Part shown: positions 37,874 through 47,181 of the stretch, in pieces
Layout: each line of letters starts with the position of its first letter
Position numbering within the stretch: the first letter of the stretch is position 1
Translations under genes and position numbers: made by a program
From: JACKII01 sp965202745
GTDB taxonomy: Bacteria; Pseudomonadota; Alphaproteobacteria; Bin95
DNA length: 64,000 nt
Assembly: GCA_965202745.1 (NCBI GenBank)
Contig: CBDBCB010000017.1
Span: forward strand, 124,001 to 188,000
Reading direction: 5' to 3'
The notes under the pieces: generated by a model
Told to the model about the DNA's origin: nothing
What the model saw: the letters and a program-made list of their open reading frames with translations, nothing else
Database searches by the model: none

Positions 37874-38899
37874 ATGATGAAAACGCTTCGCGCCGGCATT
37901 GCCGCCGCAGCGCTAATTGGTGCGGCTGCCAGCGCCCAAGCCGCTGACTACCCCTCTATGAACCTCCGCTACGCGACCGGCTTCCCGGAAGCGGTCTACA
38001 TGAACGAGCCCGCCAAATGGTTCGCAAGCGAAGTCGAGAAACGCTCCGGCGGTAAGATCAAGATCCGCATGTTCTTTGGCAGTACGCTTGGCAAATCCAA
38101 CGAAATCCTGGATTTGGTTGCCAAGGGCGCGATCGACATGGGCTCTGTCGTTCAAGGCTATTTCACCTCGAATCTGCCGTTTGCGGCCATGACCAACTCC
38201 CTGCCGATGACCTTCTTCGACGGTGAAGCGGTGATGCGGACAGCGATCAAGCTGGAAGGGACCAATGCGGACCAGATTGCTGAGTACGAAGCCAACAACG
38301 TCAAGCCGCTGATCCACCGCTACCTGCCCAACTACAAGCTGATCTGCACCAAGCCGATCCGCACCGTGAAGGATCTGGAAGGCACCAAAATCCGCACCTT
38401 CGGCAACTACATGCCCAAGATGTTCGCTGCTCTGAAAGCGACCCCGGTCAACGTGCTGCCGGTGGAGATGTATGAGGCGCTGAAGCGCGGCTCCATGGAC
38501 TGCTCCTACCTGACCTACCCGTTCTTCATGGTGTTCAAGCTGTATGAGGTCGCGCCCTACGTCATCGACGTGAAGTTCGGCGGCATCAACGCCTATTGGC
38601 TCGCGGTCAACAAGAGCAAGTTCGACGCCATGCCGAAAGAGGTGCAGGACCTGCTGGTAGAGGTTGGCAAGGAAGCCACCGAATGGGGCGTAGCCCACAC
38701 CAAGGAAGTGGATTCCAAGGCCCTCGATCAGCTGAAAGCGCAGAAGGGCGTCCAGGTGATCAAGTTCGAGGAGCAGCAGCTTCTGGAGGACACTGTGCCT
38801 GACATGATCGACGAGTGGGTCAAGGAAATGGCCAAGATCGGCAGGGAAGAGCAGGCCAAGGCCTACGCTGCTGCAGTCCGCAAAGACCTGGGGATGTAA
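37874..38899 (+). CDS. TRAP transporter substrate-binding protein (DctP family)
   Basis: A 341-residue periplasmic receptor with a cleavable signal (residues 1-23, ...GAAASAQAADYP). DctP features: FASEVEKRSGGKIKIRMF, LGKSNEILDLVAKGAIDMG, and the carboxylate-binding arginine in EGTKIRTFGNYM (about residue 172). GINAYWLAVNKSKFDAMP is the conserved late strand. The ligand is probably an organic acid. A run of hairpins separates it from the small permease gene. Confidence 0.88.
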   Translation: MMKTLRAGIAAAALIGAAASAQAADYPSMNLRYATGFPEAVYMNEPAKWFASEVEKRSGGKIKIRMFFGSTLGKSNEILDLVAKGAIDMGSVVQGYFTSNLPFAAMTNSLPMTFFDGEAVMRTAIKLEGTNADQIAEYEANNVKPLIHRYLPNYKLICTKPIRTVKDLEGTKIRTFGNYMPKMFAALKATPVNVLPVEMYEALKRGSMDCSYLTYPFFMVFKLYEVAPYVIDVKFGGINAYWLAVNKSKFDAMPKEVQDLLVEVGKEATEWGVAHTKEVDSKALDQLKAQKGVQVIKFEEQQLLEDTVPDMIDEWVKEMAKIGREEQAKAYAAAVRKDLGM

Positions 38900-39034
38900 A
38901 TCTCTGATTTACATCCGCTACATTTCGCTGTCCCGGTCGAATCGCCGGATTTAGTCCGCCGATAGAGTCGGGATCTCTGTTAGAGCTAGTCTCTGCATGA
39001 GATCCCGGCGCTACGCCCGGTTTGTAGGCCGGGC
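38892..39034 (+). promoter_or_regulatory. Three stem-loops between the TRAP receptor and permease genes
   Basis: The first is a perfect 11-bp stem (38892-38902 with 38906-38916) that overlaps the dctP stop codon. The second pairs CGGGATCTC (38969-38977) with GAGATCCCG (38999-39007). The third pairs GCCCGG (39015-39020) with CCGGGC (39029-39034). Such structures after binding-protein genes usually protect the upstream mRNA or attenuate downstream expression, giving more receptor than permease. Confidence 0.6.
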
Positions 39035-39076
39035 ATCCGGCTGGGACAGTCACTCCGGTGAAAATCTGAAACACTT

Positions 39077-39610
39077 ATGCCCCTTCTCCGCCTCCTAGAC
39101 GCGCTGATCCGCTGGCTGGGCACTGCTTGTCTGGCCGTTGCAGCAGTCGCCATCGGCCTTCTCGCCATCATCGGCACAGCAGACAGCCTGGGCACCCAGC
39201 TTTTCGCCCTGCCGGTCCCGAGCGCACTGGAAATCAGCCAGGCGGGCCTCGCCGTCGTGGTCTTCATGGGCTTGGCCTTTGCTCAGCGCCGCCGTGGACA
39301 CGTGACCGTCGATATTCTGTTCAACCGGTTTACCGGCCTTGCAAAAACAATCTTCACCGCACTAGCGCTATTCGCCGCCATCGCTTTTTTCGCGTTCCTT
39401 GCCTGGCGCACAGGCATCTCAGCGCTGGAAAGCTACCAGGTGGACGAGCGAAGCTGGGGCCTGACGCGGTTCCCCATTTGGCCGTCCAAGATCGCGGTCG
39501 CCTTTGGCTGCGTCGTGGCGCTGCTGGAAAGCATTCTCCAGTTCCTGCATCTGCTGGCCGGTAACCCGGACGCTTACGAGCCCCACGCCCCAGAGGACGA
39601 AGCCCTATGA
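39077..39610 (+). CDS. TRAP transporter small permease (DctQ family)
   Basis: 177 residues with four hydrophobic segments (about 15-37, 55-75, 92-113, 135-158), the plan of the small TRAP subunit. Conserved pieces are EISQAGLAVVVFMGLAFAQ and RRRGHVTVDIL. Its stop overlaps the start of the large permease (ATGA at 39607-39610), showing translational coupling. It partners DctM in the inner membrane. Confidence 0.85.
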   Translation: MPLLRLLDALIRWLGTACLAVAAVAIGLLAIIGTADSLGTQLFALPVPSALEISQAGLAVVVFMGLAFAQRRRGHVTVDILFNRFTGLAKTIFTALALFAAIAFFAFLAWRTGISALESYQVDERSWGLTRFPIWPSKIAVAFGCVVALLESILQFLHLLAGNPDAYEPHAPEDEAL

Positions 39611-40917
39611 CCGAAGCCATCTGGATGGGTGTGATCGGCATTGGCGGCCTGATCTTCTTCGCAGCGCTGGGCGTGCCCATCGCATTTTGCATAACCCTGG
39701 TCGGCGCGGTTGGCATGGCGCTGGTGACGGACCTGGAATTCGTCCTGGTCACCTTCCAGACCCTGCCCTATGCCACCGCCAGCGAGTATGCCTTCGCCGT
39801 TATCCCCATGTTCGTGCTGATGGGGGCCATCGCCTCCAGTTCGGGCATCATTTCAGAGCTTTACGTTGCGGTGAATCGCTGGCTCGAGGGCGTGCGAGGC
39901 GGCCTCTATATCGCCACTGCGGTCGCTAGCGCTGGCTTTGCCGCCATTAGCGGCTCGACCGTTGTCAACGCCGCCATGTTTACCCGCATCGCCCTGCCGG
40001 AAATGCTGGCCCTTGGCTACAACCGGGGCATATCAGCAGGCTGCATCGCCGCCGCCGGCACGTTTGCGGCCCTGATACCGCCCAGTCTGACCTTTGTCAT
40101 CTTCGGCATCCTGACCGGCGAGAGCATTGGCGAACTGTTCATCGCGGGCATCATTCCAGGCCTGCTGACCGCCACCTTCTATGTCGTCTGCATCCCCATC
40201 ATGCTGCGGGTCAAGCCAGAATGGGCGCCGCGGGTGGAGATACACTCGACGCTCAAGGAAAAGCTGCGCGGCATGACCGGCATCTGGCCCATGCTGCTGC
40301 TGGTCTTCATCGTCCTTGGCGGCATCTACACAGGGATAACGCCGCCCACCGCCGCGGGCGCGCTGGGCGCTATCGGCGCCCTGCTGATCGCTCTTGGCCG
40401 CCGCAAGATCGGCGCTGCCCAGATATGGGAGAGCGTGCGCCAGACCGCCGAACTGACCAGCGTGCTGTTCATCATTATCATTGGCGGCCTGCTGTTATCG
40501 CGCTTTCTGGTAGTCAGTGGCTTTGTCGCGGACCTGACCATCCTGGTGACCGACGCGGGCCTGACGACGGAGACGTTCATCCTGGCCATGGTCGTCATGT
40601 ACCTGATCATGGGCATGTTCATCGATCCGCTCTCGATGATGATGATGACGGTGCCCTTCGTCTATCCGGTCATCAAGGCCTTTGGCATGGACCCGATCTG
40701 GTTCGCTATCATCCTGACCAAGATGATCGAGATCGCCGTGATCACCCCGCCTGTCGGCCTGAACCTCTTCGCCGTGGTGAGCGCTTCTGGCGGGCGGGTG
40801 CGCACTGGGGAGATGTTCACCGGTATCCTGCCGTTTGTCATGATGGAAGTCGTCATCCTCGCCATCCTCGTCCTGTTCCCCGGCATCTCTACCTGGCTGC
40901 CGAACACGATGCATTAA
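39607..40917 (+). CDS. TRAP transporter large permease (DctM family)
   Basis: A 436-residue, about 12-helix permease that forms the Na+-coupled translocation path. DctM signatures: GVPIAFCITLVGAVG, FVLMGAIASSSGI, AAISGSTVVNAAMFTRIALP and, near the C-terminus, EIAVITPPVGLNLFAV. It overlaps the small permease gene by 4 nt. Intact, as are all genes of this block. Confidence 0.9.
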   Translation: MTEAIWMGVIGIGGLIFFAALGVPIAFCITLVGAVGMALVTDLEFVLVTFQTLPYATASEYAFAVIPMFVLMGAIASSSGIISELYVAVNRWLEGVRGGLYIATAVASAGFAAISGSTVVNAAMFTRIALPEMLALGYNRGISAGCIAAAGTFAALIPPSLTFVIFGILTGESIGELFIAGIIPGLLTATFYVVCIPIMLRVKPEWAPRVEIHSTLKEKLRGMTGIWPMLLLVFIVLGGIYTGITPPTAAGALGAIGALLIALGRRKIGAAQIWESVRQTAELTSVLFIIIIGGLLLSRFLVVSGFVADLTILVTDAGLTTETFILAMVVMYLIMGMFIDPLSMMMMTVPFVYPVIKAFGMDPIWFAIILTKMIEIAVITPPVGLNLFAVVSASGGRVRTGEMFTGILPFVMMEVVILAILVLFPGISTWLPNTMH

Positions 40918-40930
40918 GCCCCTTCCGCCT

Positions 40931-41002
40931 CTTCACCCTGAGCCTGTCGAAGGGTGATTTGCGCCACCATGAAAGACACCCTTTGACAGGCTCAGGGTAA
41001 AG
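40931..41002. repeat. Palindromic CCTGAGCCTGTCGAAGG repeat, copy 2
   Basis: Arms 40931-40954 and 40979-41002 match at 22 of 24 positions. The left arm is identical to copy 1 at 36433. It sits between the large permease and the dehydrogenase gene, 19 nt before the next start codon. Confidence 0.9.
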
Positions 41003-41021
41003 ATTTTGGAGATTTCAGGCC

Positions 41022-42005
41022 ATGCGCATATCCATTCCTGACGCCACGACCCTGCTGAACCAGGTATTCCGCAAGCTTGGCCACGCAGAAGGCGACCTCC
41101 ACCCGATCGTCGACCACCTGATGGACTGCGAGTTGCGCGGCCTCAGCTATGGCGGCCTCGCCCGTGCCGTCGCGGTGACCGAGCGTATCGGCCACCTGGG
41201 CATGCCGAAGGAACCGATCACCGTCACGCATGAGACCCCCGTCTCGGCGAAGGTCCACGGCGCGGACCATATTGGCTACATCGTCGGCCAGCGCGCTACC
41301 GACATTGCGATAGAGAAGGCCAGTGCCATGGGCCTGGCGGCTGTGGCGCTCGACAACACCTATTATACCGGGATGCTCTCCTACTTCGCAGAGCAGCTGG
41401 CAGCGCACGACATGGTCAGCATGCTGGCTTCCAATGCCGGCCCCTGGGTCGCGCCCTACGGTGCTGCTGAAGGACGCTTTGGCACCAACCCGATCTGCTT
41501 TGGCTTCCCCGGCGATCCGCATCCGATCATCTGGGACATCGGCACCAGCGCCATTATGCACGCCGAAGTGATGCTGGCCCGCCGCCTGGGCGAGAAACTG
41601 CCCGAAGGCCGGGCGCTTAACAGCGAGGGCCAGCCGACGGTCGATCCCAGCGAAGCAATGAAAGGCGCCTTCACTGCCTGGGGCGGGCACAAGGGCTCAG
41701 GCCTTGGTCTGATGGTGCAGTTGCTGGGTGTCCATGCCGGCTCCGAGGGCATGACCGATGACATGGGCGGCTTCGGCATGACCATCGTCGCCATGAAGGC
41801 CGATCTGTTCGGCGACGGCGAAGCGGCCAAGCAACGGATCAACAAATACGCCCAGGACGTCCGTACCGCCCGTCCCCTCGACCCGACGAGCCCCGTCCGC
41901 ATGCCCTTCGACCGCTCCTATGCGGATCGGGAGAAGGTCCGCGCTTCCGGCGGCTTCGAGGTCAACGAGGAGATTGTCGCCAAGTTGAAGGCTTTCCTGG
42001 CTTAG
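41022..42005 (+). CDS. Ldh2/malate dehydrogenase-type NAD(P)-dependent 2-hydroxyacid oxidoreductase
   Basis: A 327-residue member of the LDH2/MDH2 fold, unrelated to Rossmann lactate dehydrogenases. Typical pieces are DCELRGLSYGGLAR (the usual RGxxSHG has Tyr for His here), GHIGYIVGQRA-like GADHIGYIVGQRATD, RFGTNPICFGFPGD and GHKGSGLGLMVQLL. It should oxidise a 2-hydroxyacid or reduce a 2-ketoacid or imine. It closes the TRAP/CoA-transferase block. Confidence 0.85.
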   Translation: MRISIPDATTLLNQVFRKLGHAEGDLHPIVDHLMDCELRGLSYGGLARAVAVTERIGHLGMPKEPITVTHETPVSAKVHGADHIGYIVGQRATDIAIEKASAMGLAAVALDNTYYTGMLSYFAEQLAAHDMVSMLASNAGPWVAPYGAAEGRFGTNPICFGFPGDPHPIIWDIGTSAIMHAEVMLARRLGEKLPEGRALNSEGQPTVDPSEAMKGAFTAWGGHKGSGLGLMVQLLGVHAGSEGMTDDMGGFGMTIVAMKADLFGDGEAAKQRINKYAQDVRTARPLDPTSPVRMPFDRSYADREKVRASGGFEVNEEIVAKLKAFLA

Positions 42006-42312
42006 AACCCGGCCCAAAAAGGGCCTAAACGAATCTAAACTTTTATGCGCAAAACTAACCCGTTTCAGGTGCTAAAGGTTTAGGTGCAGTTTATCAGGCG
42101 TTTATCCAAAGTATATCTCCGGCTTAGTTGGTGCTAAGGCTTCCCAGTCCGCGAGGGAAGCCAGCAACCGCCAAAAAAGCGCCGAACAATCCCTCATCAT
42201 TGCCAGATGATAGGCGAAATAGGTTAATTGGCGGTTAGCAGAAGCCCATCGGCAACGATGTGGCTCTCAATCAATGCCGCAATCATTATTCCCTGCCGTT
42301 GGTATCAGACCA
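42006..42312. repeat. Intergenic stretch with dispersed repeat, copy B
   Basis: The reverse complement of 42035-42059 reads GTTAGTTTTGCGC then ATAAAAGTTTAG, with GCACCTAAACC about 30 nt before it. It is an inverted, diverged copy of the element at 3079-3160 and 50580-50680. Just left, ggcccaaaaagggcc (42011-42025) is a short perfect hairpin that could end the upstream operon. No gene is seen in the rest. Confidence 0.6.
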
Positions 42313-43158
42313 ATGACCGTCACTCGTTTCGCTCCGAGCCCAACCGGCCACCTGCACCTCGGCAGTGTCTACTCCGCCCTGTTTGCCTACCGTGCAGCCA
42401 GAGTAGACAGCGAGCGCTACCTGGTGCGGATCGAGGATATAGATCAATCTCGATGCAAGTCCGAATTTACGGCACAGATGCTGGCAGACCTTGACTGGCT
42501 CGGTTTGAGTTCCGACGACAAACCGGAGCGCCGCCAGTCAGCACATATGGCTGAATACCAGCGGGCGCTGAGCCGCCTGAAAGACTTGGACCTTGTCTAC
42601 CCCTGCTTTTGCACCCGCGCCGATATCCAGCGCGAGATACAGGCTGCCGGCGGCGCCCCCCATGGACCCGACGGGCCGGTATATCCTGGCATTTGCCGCG
42701 GCCTCACGCATACCGGGGTGCAAGACCGTATTGCCGCCGGCGAGGTGCCGGCCTGGCGGCTTGATATGACAGCCGCAGTGGCGGTCACGGGGAAGCTCTC
42801 GTTCCATGACCGGGCGCTCAGCCGGGTGTGTTGCCACCCGGAAGTTTTTGGCGACGTAGTGTTAGCCCGTAAGGATACGCCCACCAGCTACCACCTGTCG
42901 GTCACGCTGGACGACGCGTTGCAGGGCGTTACGCTGGTGACGCGCGGCAAAGACTTGCTGCCATCCACCGATGTACACCGCGTGCTTCAGTCCCTGCTGG
43001 ACCTGCCGGAGCCCGCCTACTGGCATCACCCCCTGCTCCTCGGCCCCGACGGCAAACGCTTCGCCAAGCGGGACCGGAGCGTCAGCGTCCCGGAATTGCG
43101 GGCAGACGGCCGTAGTGCGGCAGAGATTATAACAATGGCGGAGGGGCTGGCGGGTTAG
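42313..43158 (+). CDS. gluQ: Glutamyl-Q tRNA(Asp) synthetase
   Basis: About 281 residues from ATG 42313 (MTVTRFAPSPTGHLHLGS); an ATG at 42274 adds residues outside the family. It attaches glutamate to queuosine at position 34 of tRNA(Asp). It is a GluRS catalytic core without anticodon domain: HLGS-type HIGH motif, IEDIDQSRC, a zinc site CFC...YPGIC, and KRFAKRD in place of KMSKS. Length and domain loss fit GluQ. Confidence 0.88.
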   Translation: MTVTRFAPSPTGHLHLGSVYSALFAYRAARVDSERYLVRIEDIDQSRCKSEFTAQMLADLDWLGLSSDDKPERRQSAHMAEYQRALSRLKDLDLVYPCFCTRADIQREIQAAGGAPHGPDGPVYPGICRGLTHTGVQDRIAAGEVPAWRLDMTAAVAVTGKLSFHDRALSRVCCHPEVFGDVVLARKDTPTSYHLSVTLDDALQGVTLVTRGKDLLPSTDVHRVLQSLLDLPEPAYWHHPLLLGPDGKRFAKRDRSVSVPELRADGRSAAEIITMAEGLAG

Positions 43159-43268
43159 GGCAAGGAACCGCTCTTTGCGTTCATTGATTGTTTACCTTTG
43201 CATCGCTAAATTAGGGGAGGCGATTTAGACGGAGCCATAAAATCGCCGATGCCAACAATGACCTGTTG

Positions 43269-43463
43269 ATGGAAGTGTTGCGAACACTTCAAACCGGTAT
43301 TTCCGATTTGAAGGACGGGCATCGCATGCTTCATCGCCGTCTTTCAGCGATTGAGCATCAGTTTACATCATCTCAATTGACGGTTAACGGCCACACCGAC
43401 GACATCGAAGCCTTGCGCGAACGCGTGGAACGGATCGAGCGGCGGCTGGAGCTGGCAGACTAA
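43269..43463 (+). CDS. Small coiled-coil protein, 64 residues
   Basis: ATG 43269 (TTG 43266 is possible). The whole protein is predicted amphipathic helix, with VLRTLQTGISDLKDGHRMLH and HTDDIEALRERVERIERRLE heptads. Such short coiled coils occur widely in alphaproteobacteria, often with no assigned role. No convincing ribosome-binding site and no partner gene nearby; it may be real but function is unknown. Confidence 0.5.
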   Translation: MEVLRTLQTGISDLKDGHRMLHRRLSAIEHQFTSSQLTVNGHTDDIEALRERVERIERRLELAD

Positions 43464-43470
43464 AAGCGCG

Positions 43471-45125
43471 TCAGTTACGCTTCACCACATACTCCACACT
43501 CTCCCGGTCCCAGGTCTCAACTGTTACGCCGGCATCCCGCAGGTCACCCTTGCGGAGTTTCCCGCTGGCGGTCTTATCCAGCTCCCCCACGAACTGCACG
43601 AACCGGGGAACTGCAAAGCGCGGCATCCGCTCGGTGCAGTAGTCCAGCAGAGCGACCTCATCGACACGCTCCCAGCCCGGTTCTGCCACCAGTACCGCCA
43701 TGACCTCTTCCTCGCCGCCAGCGCCTTCCACCTTCACGCCGACAACCGCACTTTCGGCGACCTGCGGGTGCATGTTCAGCACCTGCTCCACCTCAAAGGC
43801 TGAAATGTTTTCGCCACGCCGCCGGATACAATCCTTGATCCGGTCGACATAGTGATACCGCCCCTTCTCGTCCTTCCGGCAAGCGTCGCCCGTGTGGAAC
43901 CACAGGTTCCGCCAAGCCTCTACCGTGCGGTCCGGCATCTTGTAATAGCCTGCCGAGAAACAGCCCGGCACCTTTGGCCGGATCAGCAACTCGCCGACTT
44001 CGCCATCCGGCAGTTCGTCGTCAGTTTCCGGGTTGGCGATGCGCAGCTGGTAATAGTCGCTCATCTCATAGCCCGCGCCGCGCAGCCCGCGATTAAGGGC
44101 TCAGGATCCTGCCAGTGGCCCCATAGCGGCATGGCGCACTCGGTCATGCCGAACCCCTGCATAAAGCGCACACCAAACCGTTCCTCGAATGCCGGGCCCC
44201 ATTCTTTGCTGATCGGCACCGCCATAATCAGCCTGAGTTTGTGTGCGCGGTCGCGCCGGCTGGGTTCCGTGTTGAACACGAACTCCGGCATTACGCCTAG
44301 CAGGTTGGTGATGGTGGCCCCGCACTCAATCACCTCATCCAGCCAGCGGTTCGGGCTGAAACGTTCCACCAGATGCACCCGCGCGCCGGCATAGTGGGCG
44401 GCTGTAATCTGAAACGCGAGCCCGTTGACGTGGAAGGCCGGCATGGAGACATAGAACACGTCGTCTTCCGTCAGCCCGCAACGTGCATTGAACAGGACCG
44501 GCACCAGATAGAGGTGACCGTGGGGCATCATCACGCCCTTGGCCGGACCGGTAGTGCCGCTGGTGTACATGATGGCGGCGACGGTATCCTTGGTGGGCTC
44601 GAAGCCCGGCAGAACAAGCCCCTCGCCTGAGGCTTCAAACATATCCCAATGCTCAACCTTCGCTGATGCCAACGCCTCCAGCGGCTGATCCGGCGCATCA
44701 CTGCCTACCACCACCAGGCAGCCGGGCTTTGCGTCGCCGGCAGTGACGCCGTCGAAGGAACCCAGCAGAGATTCCTCGCAAATCACCGCCGCTGGGTCGC
44801 AATTGCGCAGCTGGTGTTGCAGAAATGCACCCCGCAACTCGGTGTTGATCGGCACGCAAATAGCCCCGCATTTCATCACGCCGATCAGGGCTAGCATGAA
44901 CTCGACCCGGTTCTTTACCAGCATCATCACGCGGTCGCCCACCGCTACGCCGCGGGCCGCCAGCGCCGCCGCGACAGTGTCCGAGCGGGTATCGAATGCG
45001 CCATAAGTTAATGGAGGCGCACCACTGCCGAATGTCATGTAGATCCGCTCACCATACTTCGCGGCCTGGTCCCGCACCTGATGCACCAGGGTCCAGCGGC
45101 TGTAATCCGGTTGCTAATCGCTCAT
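43471..45125 (-). pseudogene. Acyl-CoA synthetase/AMP-dependent ligase with early amber stop and frameshift
   Basis: An ATG at 45125 gives MSD, then TAG at codon 4, then QPDYSRWTLVHQVRDQAAKYG in the same frame. The adenylation domain continues with YTSGTTGPAKGVMMPHGH and GFGMTECAMPLWG. Near 44090 one A seems missing in TTAATCGC, so the first frame ends at 44061. The rest (GAGYEMSDYYQLRIANPE, LWFHTGDACRKDEKGRY, DRIKDCIRRRGENIS, KTASGKLRKGDLR) runs to 43471. Both domains and the catalytic lysine are still readable, so the damage is recent. It resembles carnitine- or crotonobetaine-CoA-ligase-like enzymes. Confidence 0.85.
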
Positions 45126-45221
45126 CTTAGGCACTCGCGTTGGCGTATCATTGGGCTATGCTCTCAACCTAACGCCCGCTGCTCAGCGGGCAAGATCCTA
45201 CCGTTGCAGAAGAGACAGCCG

Positions 45222-46016
45222 ATGACGACGCCCCCGCCCCAAACCGACTATTCCGCCAGCACGCTTTTCGACCTGACAGGCAAAGTGGCACTCGTTACCG
45301 GCGGCAGCCGCGGCCTGGGGCGCGAGATGATTCGCGCTTTCGCCCAGGCCGGTGCCGACGTCATGATCGCGAGCCGAAAGCTGCCCCAATGCGAGGAATT
45401 GGCCGTCGAAATCCGCGAGACCACCGGCCGCCGCGCCCTCCCTTACTCCTGTCATGTGGGCGACTGGCAGCAGGTGGAGGGCATGATAGAAGCTGTCTAT
45501 GAGCACTTCGGAAAACTGGATATTCTGGTGAACAATGCGGGTCTTTCGCCGCTATTCCCCTCGCTCAACGCAGTGACAGAGGACCTCTACGAGAAGGTGC
45601 TGGGCGTGAACCTGAAAGGTCCCTTCCGCGCCATGGCGATGGCCGGTCAGCGTATGATGGATGGCGACGGCGGCTCGATCATCAACGTGTCGTCGACCAC
45701 CAGCATGAACCCGAACAATATTACCGCTCCCTATGGCGCGGCCAAGGCAGCGCTGAACCACATGACCGCCAGCTTCAGCCGGGAATTCGGACCGAAGGTG
45801 CGGGTGAACTGCATCATTCCCGGCCCGTTCGACACCGACATCTCAGCCGGGTGGATACACTCGGACGAGTTCATGGCGCGGGCGGCCAACCACATCTCCA
45901 TGAAACGCGGCGGCCAACCGAATGAAATCGTCGGCGCCGCCCTCTATTTCGCCAGCGACGCCTCCAGCTTCACCACCGGCACGACGCTGCGTGTCGACGG
46001 CGGTACGTTCTCCTAG
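45222..46016 (+). CDS. SDR family NAD(P)-dependent oxidoreductase
   Basis: 264 residues from ATG 45222. Classical short-chain dehydrogenase: TGGSRGLGREM (cofactor), LDILVNNAG, catalytic Ser in INVSSTTSMNP and YGAAK (Tyr/Lys), and the C-terminal GTTLRVDGG. The substrate cannot be told. It is transcribed away from the broken acyl-CoA ligase and ends 17 bp before the second IS6 copy. Confidence 0.85.
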   Translation: MTTPPPQTDYSASTLFDLTGKVALVTGGSRGLGREMIRAFAQAGADVMIASRKLPQCEELAVEIRETTGRRALPYSCHVGDWQQVEGMIEAVYEHFGKLDILVNNAGLSPLFPSLNAVTEDLYEKVLGVNLKGPFRAMAMAGQRMMDGDGGSIINVSSTTSMNPNNITAPYGAAKAALNHMTASFSREFGPKVRVNCIIPGPFDTDISAGWIHSDEFMARAANHISMKRGGQPNEIVGAALYFASDASSFTTGTTLRVDGGTFS

Positions 46017-46033
46017 CCGTTCCTCCCTGTGGG

Positions 46034-46849
46034 GCATTGTCACGTTGTTTTCAGCGCCTAAGAAACTGCCGACTTGAGGCTCTTCAAGCGGCCAGTTCGC
46101 TGGCGCATTCGTTCCATTGGTGAAATGCGGCGGCTCGTTTCTGGCGATAGGCGGAGGCAGTCATTTTGTGGCGACGTGGGCGGAACAGGTTTGCGGTTTC
46201 ATCATGGGCGGCCAGAAATCTCTGCGCCTGACGGGCTGACTTGAAACGGCCCTGTATTTTTTCTCGTTTCCGTGTTGGTCTGTGCGATCCTTCGATACGA
46301 TTGTTTATCCCTTTATGCGCTCGGTGATCCACCTCCAACGCGCGTTTGCGCAGGGCGGCACCGTAGCGGCGCAGCTTGTCCGTCAGTCCGCCACTATGAC
46401 TCGGGGCGTCCCCCAGCGGGCTACCAACCTGGCAATGAACCGCTTTGCAGCCCGCGCATTTCGGCGTGATTGCACCAGGATGTCGAGACCTTCGCCGTTG
46501 CCGGCAACGGCGCGCCACAGCCAATGCTTCACACCGCGGATGATGATCACCCCTTCATCCAGATGCCATTTATCCGAGGGCTGTTGACGCGCAGCCCTGA
46601 CATGCTTCGCAATCTGAGTTCCGAATTTTCTGACCCATGAACGGATTGTCTCGTAACTCACCTTGATGCCTCGTTCAGCAAGCAAATCCTCGTCGCGCAG
46701 ACTGAGTGCAAAGCGATGGTATGCCGAGCCCGCGTAAGAAATGATGGAACGCGGGAAGCGGTAGCCTTTTAGGCGAGGTTGGGAAATCTGGCTGATCATC
46801 GTCAGGCGTTACGGGCAATTGGGATTGTGGTCAACAACTTGACGATCCC
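46034..46849 (-). mobile_element. IS6-family insertion sequence, copy 2
   Basis: 816 bp, nearly identical to 34357-35176 but inverted. The ends are GGCATTGTCACGTTGTT (46034) and the complement of GGGATCGTCAAGTTGTT (ending 46849). It has a 3-bp deletion in the transposase relative to copy 1. Flanks ccctgtgg and gtattcat are not duplicated. It truncates the gene at 46850-47181. Confidence 0.87.
46084..46799 (-). pseudogene. IS6-family transposase with the same 8-nt frameshift (copy 2)
   Basis: Same split as copy 1: the first part ends RVIVAD at 46383, and DKLRRYGAALRKR continues in another frame to 46084. The 8-nt near-duplication at the break is identical. A codon is missing (LSLRDEDLLAERG against LSLRDVEDLLAERG), so the copies diverged after sharing the frameshift. 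Confidence 0.8.
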
Positions 46850-47181
46850 GTATTCATGCCGTCGTTGAATGAAAAATCTACAACAAGGCTGGTGACATCG
46901 CCCGGCACCGAGGAAGCAGAAAAAGGGGCTGCAAACTCAAAGAAATCAGTTATGCGATCGGATGTTTGATAAACCTCTGCCGGGTCAGGCTGGGTTCCGA
47001 ACTTGACTAACTCAAATTCGTTAAAATTTGGCCCTTGATAATCCAGGAAAACCGAAGCCAGTGCATTCACTGGGGTTAACGGGGCAATCAGCGTAATGAA
47101 AACCAGAACTGCCGATGCATGTTGTTTCCAACCGGTCGCCTTTTCCGGGAAGGGGGCTCGGTAGTTGTATGATTGCCTCAT
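46850..47181 (-). pseudogene. Secreted protein of unknown function, 3'-truncated by IS6
   Basis: About 110 codons survive: an N-terminal basic region and signal peptide (HASAVLVFITLIAPLTPVNA) followed by a beta-rich domain (DYQGPNFNEFELVKFG, VTSLVVDFSFNDG). The frame enters the IS6 end at 46849. The composition is like PEP-CTERM/VPLPA-CTERM secreted proteins, such as the one at 21942, but the C-terminal signal that would prove it is lost. Confidence 0.6.

Noticed and set aside
43471..45086. Acyl-CoA ligase as two subunits encoded by overlapping genes
   Set aside because: The split falls inside the adenylation core and one added base restores the normal sequence; the in-frame TAG at codon 4 also argues for a dead gene.
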